Assembly: GCA_018993155.1 (NCBI GenBank)
Contig: JAGKSX010000004.1
Coordinates: forward strand, 29,067-93,066
DNA length: 64,000 nt
Source of the DNA: Hydrogenophaga sp.
Lineage (GTDB): Bacteria; Pseudomonadota; Gammaproteobacteria; Burkholderiales; Burkholderiaceae_C
Reading direction: 5' to 3'
Under the pieces are notes generated by a model. The model did not search any database. It saw nothing but the letters and a program-made list of their open reading frames with translations, and had not been told where the DNA came from. The number at the start of each line of letters is the position of its first letter. Position 1 is the first letter of the stretch. The position numbers were made by a program, and so were the translations under genes. This document shows, piece by piece, positions 1 to 7,788 of the stretch.

Positions 1-1
1 G

Positions 2-328
2 CTCTCGTGCCCACCGGGTGGCGAGGCCTCGCTGCTCGACGCGGTGGAGCGCGTGGACACCGCCATGTGCCGCATCCGCGATGCGGGCAAGGTGAAGGCG
101 CGCGATCGCATCGCGGTGCTCGCCTCGCTCAACCTCGCGTTCGAACTCTCGCAGAAGGAAGCCGAGAGCTTCCAGGCCTCGTCGTTCGGCCAGCCCGAGC
201 CGAGCGCGTTCGCCGAAGCCGGTGGCGGCTTCGAGAGCGAGCCGCTCGACCCCCAGACGCAGGCCCGCGTGGAAGAGCTGATGCGCCGCCTGGACCAGAC
301 GCTCGACAAGGACGGGCGCCTGCTCTGA
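2..328 (+). CDS. zapA: Cell division protein ZapA, 5' end missing
   Basis: The frame is open from base 2, so the true start lies before the window; 108 residues are visible. ZapA is a small cytoplasmic coiled-coil protein that binds FtsZ and bundles its filaments at the division ring. The visible part carries the family layout: a short N-terminal strand region ending in the CPPGGE segment (known ZapA proteins have a CPP at this place), the helix with RDAGKVKARDRIAVLASLNL, and a C-terminal helix rich in Glu, Arg and Leu that would form the dimer coiled coil. A 6S RNA gene follows 79 bases later, the same order as zapA-ssrS in many proteobacteria, which supports the call. Confidence 0.85.
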   Translation, partial: LSCPPGGEASLLDAVERVDTAMCRIRDAGKVKARDRIAVLASLNLAFELSQKEAESFQASSFGQPEPSAFAEAGGGFESEPLDPQTQARVEELMRRLDQTLDKDGRLL

Positions 329-392
329 CGCGCCGCCGGTCACTGCGCGCGAATATATCGACCGATGGTCCTCGTGGGCCGCATGCAGCGCC

Positions 393-398
393 TACAAT
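393..398 (+). promoter_or_regulatory. -10 box of the 6S RNA promoter
   Basis: TACAAT lies 10 bases before the first base of the predicted 6S RNA. No convincing -35 hexamer is seen at 16-18 bases upstream. Confidence 0.5.
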
Positions 399-407
399 TT
401 GAACTGT

Positions 408-574
408 CTGCAGTGCGCGCCGGGCTTTATATTTCCTTGAACCAATGCTCATAGAGCCCGGGCTTGGTACATTGCGTGGCTGGTGCGAGCGTCTCGCGTC
501 AGACGAACCCGAAGCCCCGCTGCCCTCGCCCACCTGAACCCCGGTTCAGGATGCCGGTCCGGCGGCACTTGCAG
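408..574 (+). ncRNA. ssrS: 6S RNA
   Basis: 6S RNA mimics an open promoter and sequesters sigma-70 RNA polymerase in stationary phase. The two ends pair into the long closing stem: CTGCA at 408-412 with TGCAG at 570-574, then GTGC with GCAC and GCCGG with CCGGC. A central single-stranded bubble follows, and near the 3' side the family hairpin CTGAACC-CC-GGTTCAG (534-549) is present; E. coli 6S RNA has a closely similar CTTGAACCAAGGGTTCAAG hairpin there. Length about 167 nt is slightly below the E. coli 184 nt. It directly follows zapA as in other proteobacteria. The exact ends are inferred from the stem. Confidence 0.82.
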
Positions 575-583
575 ACACCTTTC

Positions 584-1399
584 ATGCCTCTAGACCCCCT
601 CCTGATTCTCGAGTTGGCCGCGCTCGGCCTGGGCACCGGATTCCTGGCCGGCTTGTTGGGCATCGGTGGAGGCATGCTGATGGTGCCCTTCATCACCTTC
701 ATCCTCGCGGGACGCGGTGTGGAAGCGGATCTCGCGGTCAAGATGGCCATCGCCACCTCCATGGCCACCATCATCTTCACGTCCATCTCCAGCGTGCGCG
801 CGCACCACAAGCGCGGTGCCGTGCGCTGGGACATCGTCAAGGGCCTCGCCCCCGGCATCGTGCTGGGCTCCGCCATCGCCAGCCTGGGCATCTTCGCCTT
901 GCTCAAGGGCTCATGGCTTGCGCTGTTCTTCGCGGCCTTCGTCGGCTTCTCGGCCACACAGATGCTGCTCGACAAGAAACCCAAGCCCACGCGCACCCTG
1001 CCCGGCACCCCGGGCCTGGTGGGTGCCGGCGGCGTCATCGGCATGCTCTCGGGGCTGGTCGGCGCGGGTGGCGGTTTTGTCAGCGTGCCCTTCATGACCT
1101 GGTGCAACGTGAGCATCCACAACGCCGTGGCCACCAGCGCGGCGCTCGGTTTTCCCATCGCGCTGGCCAACGCCGTCGGCTACGTGATCGCAGGCCAAGG
1201 CCTGAAGGATCTGCCGGCCGGCTCGTTCGGCTACATCTACCTGCCTGCGCTGGTGGTGATCGCGCTCTTCAGCGTGTTGATGGCGCCGGTGGGCGTGAAG
1301 GCGGCGCATGCGCTGCCGGTGAAATCGCTCAAGCGCGTGTTCGCCGGCCTGCTGTACATGCTCGCCACCTACATGCTCTACAAGGGCATCACCGCCTGA
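584..1399 (+). CDS. TauE/SafE family sulfite/anion exporter (TSUP)
   Basis: 271-residue inner-membrane protein of the TauE/SafE family, which moves sulfite, sulfoacetate or related small anions. It shows the family's two homologous halves: a glycine-rich motif GLLGIGGGMLMVPF near residues 24-37 and its repeat LSGLVGAGGGFVSVPF near the middle, each followed by three or four hydrophobic helices, about eight membrane spans in all. The ATG at 584 was chosen because it starts just before the first transmembrane helix; the reading frame stays open further upstream only because it runs through the 6S RNA gene. The substrate cannot be told from sequence; no sulfur-oxidation genes lie next to it. Confidence 0.85.
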   Translation: MPLDPLLILELAALGLGTGFLAGLLGIGGGMLMVPFITFILAGRGVEADLAVKMAIATSMATIIFTSISSVRAHHKRGAVRWDIVKGLAPGIVLGSAIASLGIFALLKGSWLALFFAAFVGFSATQMLLDKKPKPTRTLPGTPGLVGAGGVIGMLSGLVGAGGGFVSVPFMTWCNVSIHNAVATSAALGFPIALANAVGYVIAGQGLKDLPAGSFGYIYLPALVVIALFSVLMAPVGVKAAHALPVKSLKRVFAGLLYMLATYMLYKGITA

Positions 1400-1642
1400 T
1401 CGAGGCACGAAGCCAGCCGCCGTGAAGCCGGCAAAAACGCCCTCCCGCCAAGGCACTGAGCGGCCTCCTCGCGAGGAAGTGTTGTTTTCCCCGCCAAAAA
1501 CCCGCGTCTCCCCTGCGCAAAGCTTGAAAAAAGCGCGTTCTCCACCTTGGATTGCGGGTGCATCTCCATTAGCATGCGAGACACCAGTGAGAAAGCGCGT
1601 TTTCCGCTGGCGAATCGTCAACTTCTAGAAGGAAATTCAATC
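1400..1642. other. Intergenic spacer before the SWIB gene
   Basis: 243 bases without a credible gene. A TTGAAA hexamer lies at 1524-1529 but no good -10 box follows at the right spacing. A strong ribosome binding site (AGAAGGAAA, 1627-1635) precedes the next gene. Confidence 0.5.
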
Positions 1643-2086
1643 ATGGCAACTGCGAAAAAAGCGCCCGCTAAAAAGGCGGCACCGGCCAAGAAGGCCGCTC
1701 CTGCGAAGAAGGCCGCTCCGGCCAAGAAGGCAGCCCCTGCGAAGAAGGCCGCTCCGGCCAAGAAGGCAGCCCCTGCGAAGAAGGCCGCTCCGGCCAAGAA
1801 GGCAGCTCCTGCGAAGAAGGCCGCTCCGGCCAAGAAGCGCACCCCCAACGCCGCGTTCATGAAAGCGCTGACCCCCAGCGCCGCTCTGGCCGCCATCGTG
1901 GGCAGCTCGCCCCTGCCGCGCACCGAAGTCACCAAGAAGATCTGGGACTACATCAAGAAGAACAAGCTGCAGGACTCGGTCAACCGCCGCATGATCAACG
2001 CCGACGCCAAGCTGAAGGAAATCTTCAAGAAGGCCCAGGCGTCCATGTTCGAAATGACCAAGCTGGTCAACGACCACCTGAAGTAA
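1643..2086 (+). CDS. SWIB/MDM2-domain protein with histone H1-like lysine/alanine/proline tail
   Basis: 147 residues. The N-terminal 65 residues are MATAKK followed by ten perfect copies of APAKK(A), a histone H1-like, highly basic, disordered tail that should bind DNA nonspecifically. Residues 66-147 form a SWIB domain (TPNAAFMKALTPS at its start, then TEVTKKIWDYIKKNKLQD and INADAKLKEIF), the fold found in chromatin remodellers, chlamydial topoisomerase and related bacterial proteins. Likely a nucleoid-associated protein; such tail-SWIB fusions are common in Burkholderiales, and the function is inferred. The start at 1643 has AGAAGGAAA eight bases upstream and gives the usual MATAKK head. 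It is a single-gene unit ended by a strong terminator. Confidence 0.85.
   Translation: MATAKKAPAKKAAPAKKAAPAKKAAPAKKAAPAKKAAPAKKAAPAKKAAPAKKAAPAKKAAPAKKRTPNAAFMKALTPSAALAAIVGSSPLPRTEVTKKIWDYIKKNKLQDSVNRRMINADAKLKEIFKKAQASMFEMTKLVNDHLK
1661..1837 (+). repeat. In-frame tandem repeat coding for ten APAKK(A) units
   Basis: Ten 18-base units within the SWIB gene. From the third unit on, two synonymous versions alternate (GCTCCTGCGAAGAAGGCC-like and GCTCCGGCCAAGAAGGCA-like), so the DNA repeats with a 36-base period. This points to expansion by duplication of a pair of units and to likely length variation between strains. Confidence 0.9.
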
Positions 2087-2123
2087 GCCTTCCTTCTTCA
2101 CCTTCACGGGTGCAATGAAGATC

Positions 2124-2157
2124 AGCAAAGCCGGCGCAAGCCGGCTTTGCTGTTTTT
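2124..2157 (+). terminator. Rho-independent terminator after the SWIB gene
   Basis: Perfect 12-bp stem AGCAAAGCCGGC / GCCGGCTTTGCT (2124-2135 and 2140-2151) with a GCAA tetraloop and a T-rich tail to 2157. Confidence 0.92.
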
Positions 2158-2227
2158 GCGCCTTCGCGTCTCAGCATCGCGCGCGACATGTGAGAAACTG
2201 CAACAAAATTTTGACAATCCCTCAGGC

Positions 2228-4063
2228 ATGACCGCCCGCCAGCCCGTGACCGCTTCGAAATTTCAAGAAGGCCAGGACCCACCATCGACGACCATGCCTC
2301 CGTTGCCACAGCAACGGCACAAGGTCGTGTTGGTGATCGACCTGGTGGAATCGGTGCGGCTCATGGCGGCCAACGAAGCCGCGGTCGTGAACCAATGGCG
2401 CGGGTTCATGCACCACGCCACCTCCCAGGTGCTGCCCGCGTGCCGGGGTCGCCTGGTCAAGAGCCTGGGCGACGGCATGCTGGTCGAGTTCGACCAACCC
2501 ACCGACGGCGTGCGAGCAGCCCTCGCCCTGCACCAATACTTCGCGCCGCTGAACCAGACGCTGCCGCCCGCCCAACAACTGCACCTGCGCGCCGGCCTCA
2601 ACGCCACCAACCTGTACGTGGACGAGAACGACGTGTACGGCCACGGCGTGAACCTGGCCGCGCGCGTGGCCGACCTCGCCTCGCCCGGTGAAACCCTGGT
2701 GACCACCAGCGTGTTCGACGGCATCGTGGTCGGCGTGGACGCCGAGGTCGAAGACCGCGGGGAGAGTTACCTCAAGCACTGGCCCGAGCCGGTGCGCACC
2801 TGGCAGCTGTACCCGGTCTCCAGCACGTCGGCGGCCGTGCGCCCGCGCGTGCCCGAAGGCGCCGCCACCGACTTCCGCCCCTCCATCGCTGTGGTGCCCT
2901 TCGAGACGCGCAGCCACGCGGCCGAGCAGTTCGTGATCGGCGAGCTGATCGCCGACGGCGTGATCGCGCAACTCGCGCGCAGCCAGAACCTGCGCGTGAT
3001 CTCCCGCATGTCCACCACCGCCTTCCGTGGCCGCCAGAGCAGCACGGACGAGATCGGCCAGCGCCTGGACGCGGCCTTCGTGCTCGGCGGCAGCTACGTG
3101 ACCTACGGCGACAAGGTTGTCATCATGGCCGAGCTCTCCGACCGCAAGCGCGGCGAAGTGATCTGGGCCGACCGGCTCACGGGCGACACGCGCGACCTGC
3201 TCGAAGCCCAGAGTCAGTTGCTCGACGCCCTGTGCGCCGCCTGCGCCAAGGCCTTGCTCAACGACGTGGTGCAGCGCACGCTGGTGCTGCCCGTGCCACA
3301 GCTCGACAGCAATGCCCTGATGCTCGGCGGCATCACGCTCATGCACCGCTCCACGCCGCGCGACCTGCAGCGCAGCCTGCAGCTGATCGAGGCCGTGGTG
3401 GAGCGCCACAAGCGCGTGGCCACGCCCTGGGCCTGGCTGGCCAAGTGGCACATCATGCAGGTGGTGCAAGGCCTCTCGGGCGAGCCAGCGCGCGACTTCC
3501 AGCGCGCCATCGACACCGCCGACCGCGCGCTCGACCTCGAACCCAGCAGTTCGCTGGCCATGGCGATCAAGGGCCATGCGCTGTGCCACCTCGGCGAAGA
3601 CGTGGACGCCTCGCACCGGCTGCTGCAGGAGGCCACGCAGAGCAACCCGAACGATCCGATGGCCTGGCTGTACAACAGCGTGTGGTCGACGATGTGGGGC
3701 ACGCCCGAGGATTCGATGAACGAGGCGGAAAACGCGCTGCAGCTCTCGCCACTGGACCCGCAGAAGTACTATTTCGAGATGATGCTAGCCACCAGTTGCG
3801 CGGCCCTGGAACAGTGGGATCGGGCCATCGAGCTCTGCAAGGCCTCGCTGATGAAGAACCGCTACCACCTGCCCACGATCCGTTGCCTGATCGTCGCGCA
3901 ACTGGAAAGCGGGAGCACCGACGCGGCCAGGGAGTCGTTCCAGCTGATGCGCACGCTGCAACCCGACCTGACCATCACGAAGTACATGGCTTCCGGGGGG
4001 CAGAGCCCTCTGCGAAAGCGCGTGGCACATGCACTGACCCAACTGGGTCTCCCTGTCCATTGA
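2228..4063 (+). CDS. Class III adenylate cyclase with TolB-like domain and TPR repeats
   Basis: 611-residue cytoplasmic protein. Residues about 32-190 are a class III nucleotide cyclase domain with every catalytic residue in place: metal-binding D38 (VIDLVES) and D82 (KSLGDGML), adenine-selecting K78 and D135 (DVYGHGVN), transition-state N142 and R146 (NLAAR). It should therefore make cAMP. Residues about 220-365 form a TolB/FlgO-like domain (SIAVVPFETRS, then an LRVISRMSTTAF segment), and the rest to 611 is helical TPR repeats, so the cyclase is probably controlled by protein binding. No membrane segment is visible. ATG 2228 is used; ATG 2294, nearer the domain, is a real alternative because neither has a strong ribosome binding site. 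The next gene starts 16 bases later, suggesting an operon, and a crp-type gene lies at 7124-7777. Confidence 0.85.
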   Translation: MTARQPVTASKFQEGQDPPSTTMPPLPQQRHKVVLVIDLVESVRLMAANEAAVVNQWRGFMHHATSQVLPACRGRLVKSLGDGMLVEFDQPTDGVRAALALHQYFAPLNQTLPPAQQLHLRAGLNATNLYVDENDVYGHGVNLAARVADLASPGETLVTTSVFDGIVVGVDAEVEDRGESYLKHWPEPVRTWQLYPVSSTSAAVRPRVPEGAATDFRPSIAVVPFETRSHAAEQFVIGELIADGVIAQLARSQNLRVISRMSTTAFRGRQSSTDEIGQRLDAAFVLGGSYVTYGDKVVIMAELSDRKRGEVIWADRLTGDTRDLLEAQSQLLDALCAACAKALLNDVVQRTLVLPVPQLDSNALMLGGITLMHRSTPRDLQRSLQLIEAVVERHKRVATPWAWLAKWHIMQVVQGLSGEPARDFQRAIDTADRALDLEPSSSLAMAIKGHALCHLGEDVDASHRLLQEATQSNPNDPMAWLYNSVWSTMWGTPEDSMNEAENALQLSPLDPQKYYFEMMLATSCAALEQWDRAIELCKASLMKNRYHLPTIRCLIVAQLESGSTDAARESFQLMRTLQPDLTITKYMASGGQSPLRKRVAHALTQLGLPVH

Positions 4064-4079
4064 CCAACAAGGAGTTGAC

Positions 4080-4163
4080 ATGAGTGGAGGAATGAGCGGA
4101 GGGATGAGCGGCGGCATGAGTGGGGGAATGAGCGGTGGCATGAGTGGGGGCATGAGCGGAGGG
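4080..4163 (+). repeat. Seven tandem 12-base units coding MSGG
   Basis: Seven in-frame units of ATG-AGY-GGN-GGN form the first 28 codons of the haloperoxidase-like gene. Each unit contains an in-frame ATG, and several are preceded by GGAGG-like stretches, so initiation could occur at more than one unit. Confidence 0.85.
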
Positions 4164-5180
4164 ATGGGCACCATGGGAGGCGCCATGGTCTCGGCCGATT
4201 CCCTGATCCTCAGCCGCGCGGCCATCGTCGGCCCGTTCAACGGGGCGGTGCTGCACGTCAACGAGCCGGCGTTCGACAGCCCGCCGAACCTGGCGCTCTG
4301 GGCCGATGGCCCGCGCCATGAAGCCATCTTTACCCAGCTCGTCGAAGGCCTGCTGTTCAAGACCCGCAGCGGCCCCAAGGACGCCACGCTGGAGTTCGCC
4401 AACCTCCAGGCCAGCACCATTCAGCGCAAGCCGCTCGTGCGCATGCGCGCGCCCACCAAGGCGCAGTTCAAGAAGCAGCTCGATCTGGTGGCCTCCTATG
4501 CGGACCTGCGAGCCGACCGCGCGATCGAGATCGTGGACCAGCGTACCCCGCCGATCCTGTTCTGGTCGTCCCTGCTCGGCCTCACGGCGCACCGCCACAA
4601 GAAGACCCTGCAGCTGATCGACCTGGTGTTCTCCCTGAGCGTGCTGGTGGAGATGCGCTTCAAGCAGATCTTCGCCAGCATCCGCCCGGTGGCGTTCTCG
4701 CCGCAGATCCAGCCCATGATCGAGACCCCGGGACACGGCAGCTGGCCCAGCGGCCATGCCACCGAGGCCTTTGCCGTGGCCACGCTGATGCAGGCCCTGC
4801 TGGATACCGTACCAGGTACAGGATCGCCGCCCAACGGCACGCTGAACCGCGAGCAGATGCAGCGGCTGGCCGCGCGCATCGCGACCAACCGCGTGGTGGC
4901 CGGCGTGCACTACCCGGTCGACAGCGCCGGCGGGCGCCTGCTGGGCACGGCGCTGGCCGAGTTCCTGGTGGCGCGCGCCACCGGCACCCGCGTGCACGAG
5001 CGCGGCTTCGACGGCCGCCTGTTCGAAGGCCCCAACGGCGAGCCGCTGGACTTCAGCCTGAACCAGTCGATGGACCACACGAGTGGCAACGCCTACACGC
5101 GCTCGGCCACGTCCACCGCCGTGGGCAACGCGCCGCTGCTGAACTGGCTTTGGGAGGAAGCACTCAAGGAGTGGAAATGA
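4080..5180 (+). CDS. Vanadium-dependent haloperoxidase / PAP2-type acid phosphatase
   Basis: 366 residues. The three signature motifs of the vanadium haloperoxidase/PAP2 superfamily are complete: K195-x6-R202-P203, P223-S-G-H226 and R271-x5-H277-x3-D281, which bind vanadate or phosphate. The helices lack membrane spans, so the soluble haloperoxidase-like branch is favoured over lipid phosphatases. The N-terminus is seven copies of MSGG followed by another Gly/Met stretch to about residue 35, a disordered head that has no known role and is not a signal peptide. Start 4080 has AAGGAG nearby and 16 bases separate it from the cyclase gene; its stop overlaps the next start (ATGA). Whether it oxidises halides or hydrolyses phosphate esters cannot be told from sequence. 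Confidence 0.8.
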   Translation: MSGGMSGGMSGGMSGGMSGGMSGGMSGGMGTMGGAMVSADSLILSRAAIVGPFNGAVLHVNEPAFDSPPNLALWADGPRHEAIFTQLVEGLLFKTRSGPKDATLEFANLQASTIQRKPLVRMRAPTKAQFKKQLDLVASYADLRADRAIEIVDQRTPPILFWSSLLGLTAHRHKKTLQLIDLVFSLSVLVEMRFKQIFASIRPVAFSPQIQPMIETPGHGSWPSGHATEAFAVATLMQALLDTVPGTGSPPNGTLNREQMQRLAARIATNRVVAGVHYPVDSAGGRLLGTALAEFLVARATGTRVHERGFDGRLFEGPNGEPLDFSLNQSMDHTSGNAYTRSATSTAVGNAPLLNWLWEEALKEWK

Positions 5181-7111
5181 GCGGCCCGACCTGGCAGCCG
5201 CTGCCCACCGGCGAGTTCACCGGCATCGACTGGAACGCCCCCGGTGCCATCGACGGTGAAGACCCCTACCTGGTCTGGGCGGAAGCCGACCAGTTCGCGG
5301 GCTACCACTTCGGGCGCGGCAAGAAGCCGCCCAAGTGGCTGCCGATCGTGATCGAGCTCACCAGCGAGGCCGACGTGCCGGCGCTGGTGGCGGCCTCCTC
5401 CACCGCCTGGCTGCAGATTCCGCGCGTGTACCTCAACGTGCCCGGGCTGCGCTTCTGCACCGCGCGGGTGAAGAAGCGCTTCTTCGACCAGTTGCGCAAC
5501 AACCCGCACTTTCGCGGCCTCATCCTGCGCTTCGAGCTCGGCCTGCCGGTGGGCCACCACACGCACCCCCTGGTCGACCCCTGCACGCCCGACAGCCACC
5601 CCGACCACGCCCCCGGCCTGCTCGAGGGCAAGGTGCTGGGCCTGATCGACGGCGGCCTGGCCTTCGCCAACGAGCAGTTTCTCGATGCGCTGGGCCACAC
5701 GCGCGTGAAGCACTTCTGGCGCCAGGACGACACGGTGAATGGCAACTGGCCCGGCAACCAGCCGCACCACTGCGTGCCGCTGGACCCCGCGCGCGCCGGC
5801 CCGACCCCGTGCGACATGGGCTACGGGCACGAACTCTCGGGCGCGGCCATCGACGCGGCCATGGCCGCCTACACGCGCCACGGCCAGCTGGACGAGGACG
5901 CGCTCTACGAACACCTGCAGCTCTGGGACCTGACGCGCCCGGTGAACCACGGCACGCACGTGATGAGCCTGGCCTGCGGCAAGGGCAGCCTGCTGCACCC
6001 CAAGGACGACGAGGCCAGCCGCTGCGATCTGGTGGCGGTGCAGCTCGACTGGTCCAACGTGCTCGATACCTCGGGCGGCGCCATGAACGTGAGCGTGCTC
6101 GACGGGCTGATGTACATCCTCGCGCGCTGCGCGCCCAGCGCCCAGCTGGTGGTCAACATCAGCTGGGGCACGCTGGCCGGTCCGCACGACGGCACCTCGG
6201 TGCTGGAAGCGGCGATGGACCAGCTGGTCGCGCTGCTCGGCGGCCGCCTGCAGATTGCCGTGCCCGCCGGCAACGCCTACCAGAGCCGCACCCACGCCAA
6301 CGCCACACTGCCCCCTGGTGGCTCGGTGGCGCTGCACTGGCGCGTGCAACCCGACGACCGCACCGAGAGCTACCTGGAGATCTGGCTGCCCGCAGGCGCG
6401 CAGAACGTGCGCATCAGCGTGACGCCGCCTGGCCACACCCAGCCTTTGCCCCCCATGGCGATGGGCCACGGTGGCACCTGGGTGAACGCGCAAGGCGCGC
6501 CGCTGTGCGGCCTGATCTACCCCACGACCTCGGCGCTGGGCAGCCACGGCACCTGCGCTCTGCTGGCGCTGGCGCCCACGTTCAGCCGCAGGAAGTCGGT
6601 GGTCACCGGGCCCTTCGGCACCTGGAAGGTGGTGCTGAGCAACACCGGCTCGACGCCCACGCTGTTCGACGCCTACATCGAACGCGACGACGTGGCCATC
6701 GGCCAGAACACGGGCGCGCGCCAGTCCTATCTGGAAGACGTGTTCTACGACACCAGCGGCAACCTGGGTTCGTTCGTGGACCATGCCGACAACCCCACGC
6801 CCGTGCGCCGCAGCGGCACCTTCAACAGCCTCTCGACCGGCCAGAACACCGTGAGCGTGGGAGGCCTGCGCGCGCAGTCGTCGGCGGGCGGGCATTTCGC
6901 GCTGTACTCCCCCCGCAAGCCCGACCCCGATGCCGGCCGACCTCAGCGACCGGGCGTGAAGATGGTCCCCGAGACACTCAAGGCCAGCGACGACAACCCG
7001 GCCCTTTGGGGTCTGCTCGGCGCGGGCAGTCGCAGCGGCAGCGTGGTGCGCCTCGTGGGCACCAGCTCGGCCACGCCGCTGGAGGCGCGGGACATGGTCA
7101 ACGGCCTCTGA
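5177..7111 (+). CDS. S8 (subtilisin-like) family serine peptidase
   Basis: 644 residues. The catalytic triad is readable: D158 in VLGLIDGG, H258 in NHGTHV, S630 in GTSSATP, with oxyanion N366 in PAGN. A domain of about 230 residues with beta-sandwich-like character lies between N366 and S630. There is no signal peptide or membrane segment, and no obvious propeptide, so the enzyme looks cytoplasmic or is exported by an unrecognised route. The chain stops only 14 residues after the catalytic serine, shorter than in typical subtilases. The ATG at 5177 overlaps the stop of the haloperoxidase gene (ATGA) and follows AAGGAGTGG, so the two are translationally coupled. The substrate is unknown; processing of a partner encoded in the same operon is possible. 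Confidence 0.85.
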   Translation: MSGPTWQPLPTGEFTGIDWNAPGAIDGEDPYLVWAEADQFAGYHFGRGKKPPKWLPIVIELTSEADVPALVAASSTAWLQIPRVYLNVPGLRFCTARVKKRFFDQLRNNPHFRGLILRFELGLPVGHHTHPLVDPCTPDSHPDHAPGLLEGKVLGLIDGGLAFANEQFLDALGHTRVKHFWRQDDTVNGNWPGNQPHHCVPLDPARAGPTPCDMGYGHELSGAAIDAAMAAYTRHGQLDEDALYEHLQLWDLTRPVNHGTHVMSLACGKGSLLHPKDDEASRCDLVAVQLDWSNVLDTSGGAMNVSVLDGLMYILARCAPSAQLVVNISWGTLAGPHDGTSVLEAAMDQLVALLGGRLQIAVPAGNAYQSRTHANATLPPGGSVALHWRVQPDDRTESYLEIWLPAGAQNVRISVTPPGHTQPLPPMAMGHGGTWVNAQGAPLCGLIYPTTSALGSHGTCALLALAPTFSRRKSVVTGPFGTWKVVLSNTGSTPTLFDAYIERDDVAIGQNTGARQSYLEDVFYDTSGNLGSFVDHADNPTPVRRSGTFNSLSTGQNTVSVGGLRAQSSAGGHFALYSPRKPDPDAGRPQRPGVKMVPETLKASDDNPALWGLLGAGSRSGSVVRLVGTSSATPLEARDMVNGL

Positions 7112-7115
7112 GCCG

Positions 7116-7137
7116 CCGCCCGCTCACCAGCGGGCGG
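7116..7137. terminator. Hairpin between convergent protease and crp genes
   Basis: Perfect 9-bp stem CCGCCCGCT / AGCGGGCGG with a CACC loop, spanning the 12-base gap and the last codons of the crp-type gene. It has no T tract, so it may act only as a weak or processing-stabilising terminator. Confidence 0.45.
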
Positions 7138-7777
7138 GCAAGGGTTTGCGCAGCACGATCCAGCGCTCGCGCACCGCGATGTAGCCGCCGGTCTCCAGGT
7201 CCTTGAGCAGGCGGCTCACCATCTCACGCGAGCAGGCGAGGTGCTGCGACATCTGCTGGTGGGTCAGGCGCTCCTTCAGGGGGCGCTCGCCGTTCCCGTC
7301 GGGCTTGCTGCTGGCCAGCTCGTTGAGCAGGCGCACCAGGCGGCCGTAGACGTCGATCAACGCCACGCTGCGCGCGCTGTCCGTCGCCAGGCGCGCGCGC
7401 CGGATAAGGCGGGCCATGAGTTCCAGCGCGAACTCGGGGTGGGCCGCGATGTACTCGAGCAAGGTGGCGCGCGACACCACCGCGCAGGTGCTGGCCTCGG
7501 CGGCCTCCACGTTGGCCGAGCGCGGCCCGCCGTCGAGCGACATCTCGCCCACGTACTCCAGCGGGCCGTACATGCCCAGCGTGAGCTCGCGGCCCTGGTT
7601 GTCGGCCACGAAAGCCCGCAACCGCCCCTGCAGGACGATGTACAGCGTGTCGCCGGTTTCGCCTTCCTGGATCAGCAGCGCGCCACGCCGATAGCGCCGC
7701 GCGACCCCGAGGGTCGCGAGCGCTTCAATGTGGGGGGAGTTGGGAGGGGTTACGAAGGAAACGGCAGGGGCAGGCAT
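7124..7777 (-). CDS. Crp/Fnr family transcriptional regulator
   Basis: 217 residues. An N-terminal cyclic-nucleotide-binding beta-roll (about 15-130) contains GEMSLDGGPRSANVEA; the Glu and the RSA pattern match the phosphate-binding cassette that contacts cAMP in CRP. A C-terminal winged helix-turn-helix (about 150-217) carries LTHQQMSQHLACSREMVSRL, where SREMVSR is the recognition helix typical of CRP rather than FNR. There are no cysteines arranged for an Fe-S cluster, so an FNR-type oxygen sensor is unlikely. It lies 11 bases after a luxR-type gene on the same strand, so the two are likely cotranscribed, and an adenylate cyclase is 3 kb away on the other strand. Start codon ATG 7777; the ribosome binding site is weak. 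Confidence 0.88.
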   Translation of the reverse strand: MPAPAVSFVTPPNSPHIEALATLGVARRYRRGALLIQEGETGDTLYIVLQGRLRAFVADNQGRELTLGMYGPLEYVGEMSLDGGPRSANVEAAEASTCAVVSRATLLEYIAAHPEFALELMARLIRRARLATDSARSVALIDVYGRLVRLLNELASSKPDGNGERPLKERLTHQQMSQHLACSREMVSRLLKDLETGGYIAVRERWIVLRKPLPARW

Positions 7778-7788
7778 CCAGGCTCACG

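Noticed and set aside
464-583. Upstream extension of the TauE-type gene
   Set aside because: Lies within the 6S RNA and lacks a membrane-protein or signal-peptide character.
2189-2206. Half CRP site TGTGA before the cyclase gene
   Set aside because: The second half-site GCAAC does not match, so no operator is claimed.
7080-7140. Frameshift at the 3' end of the S8 protease
   Set aside because: No homologous continuation of the subtilase C-terminus was recognised in the other frames; kept as an intact gene.
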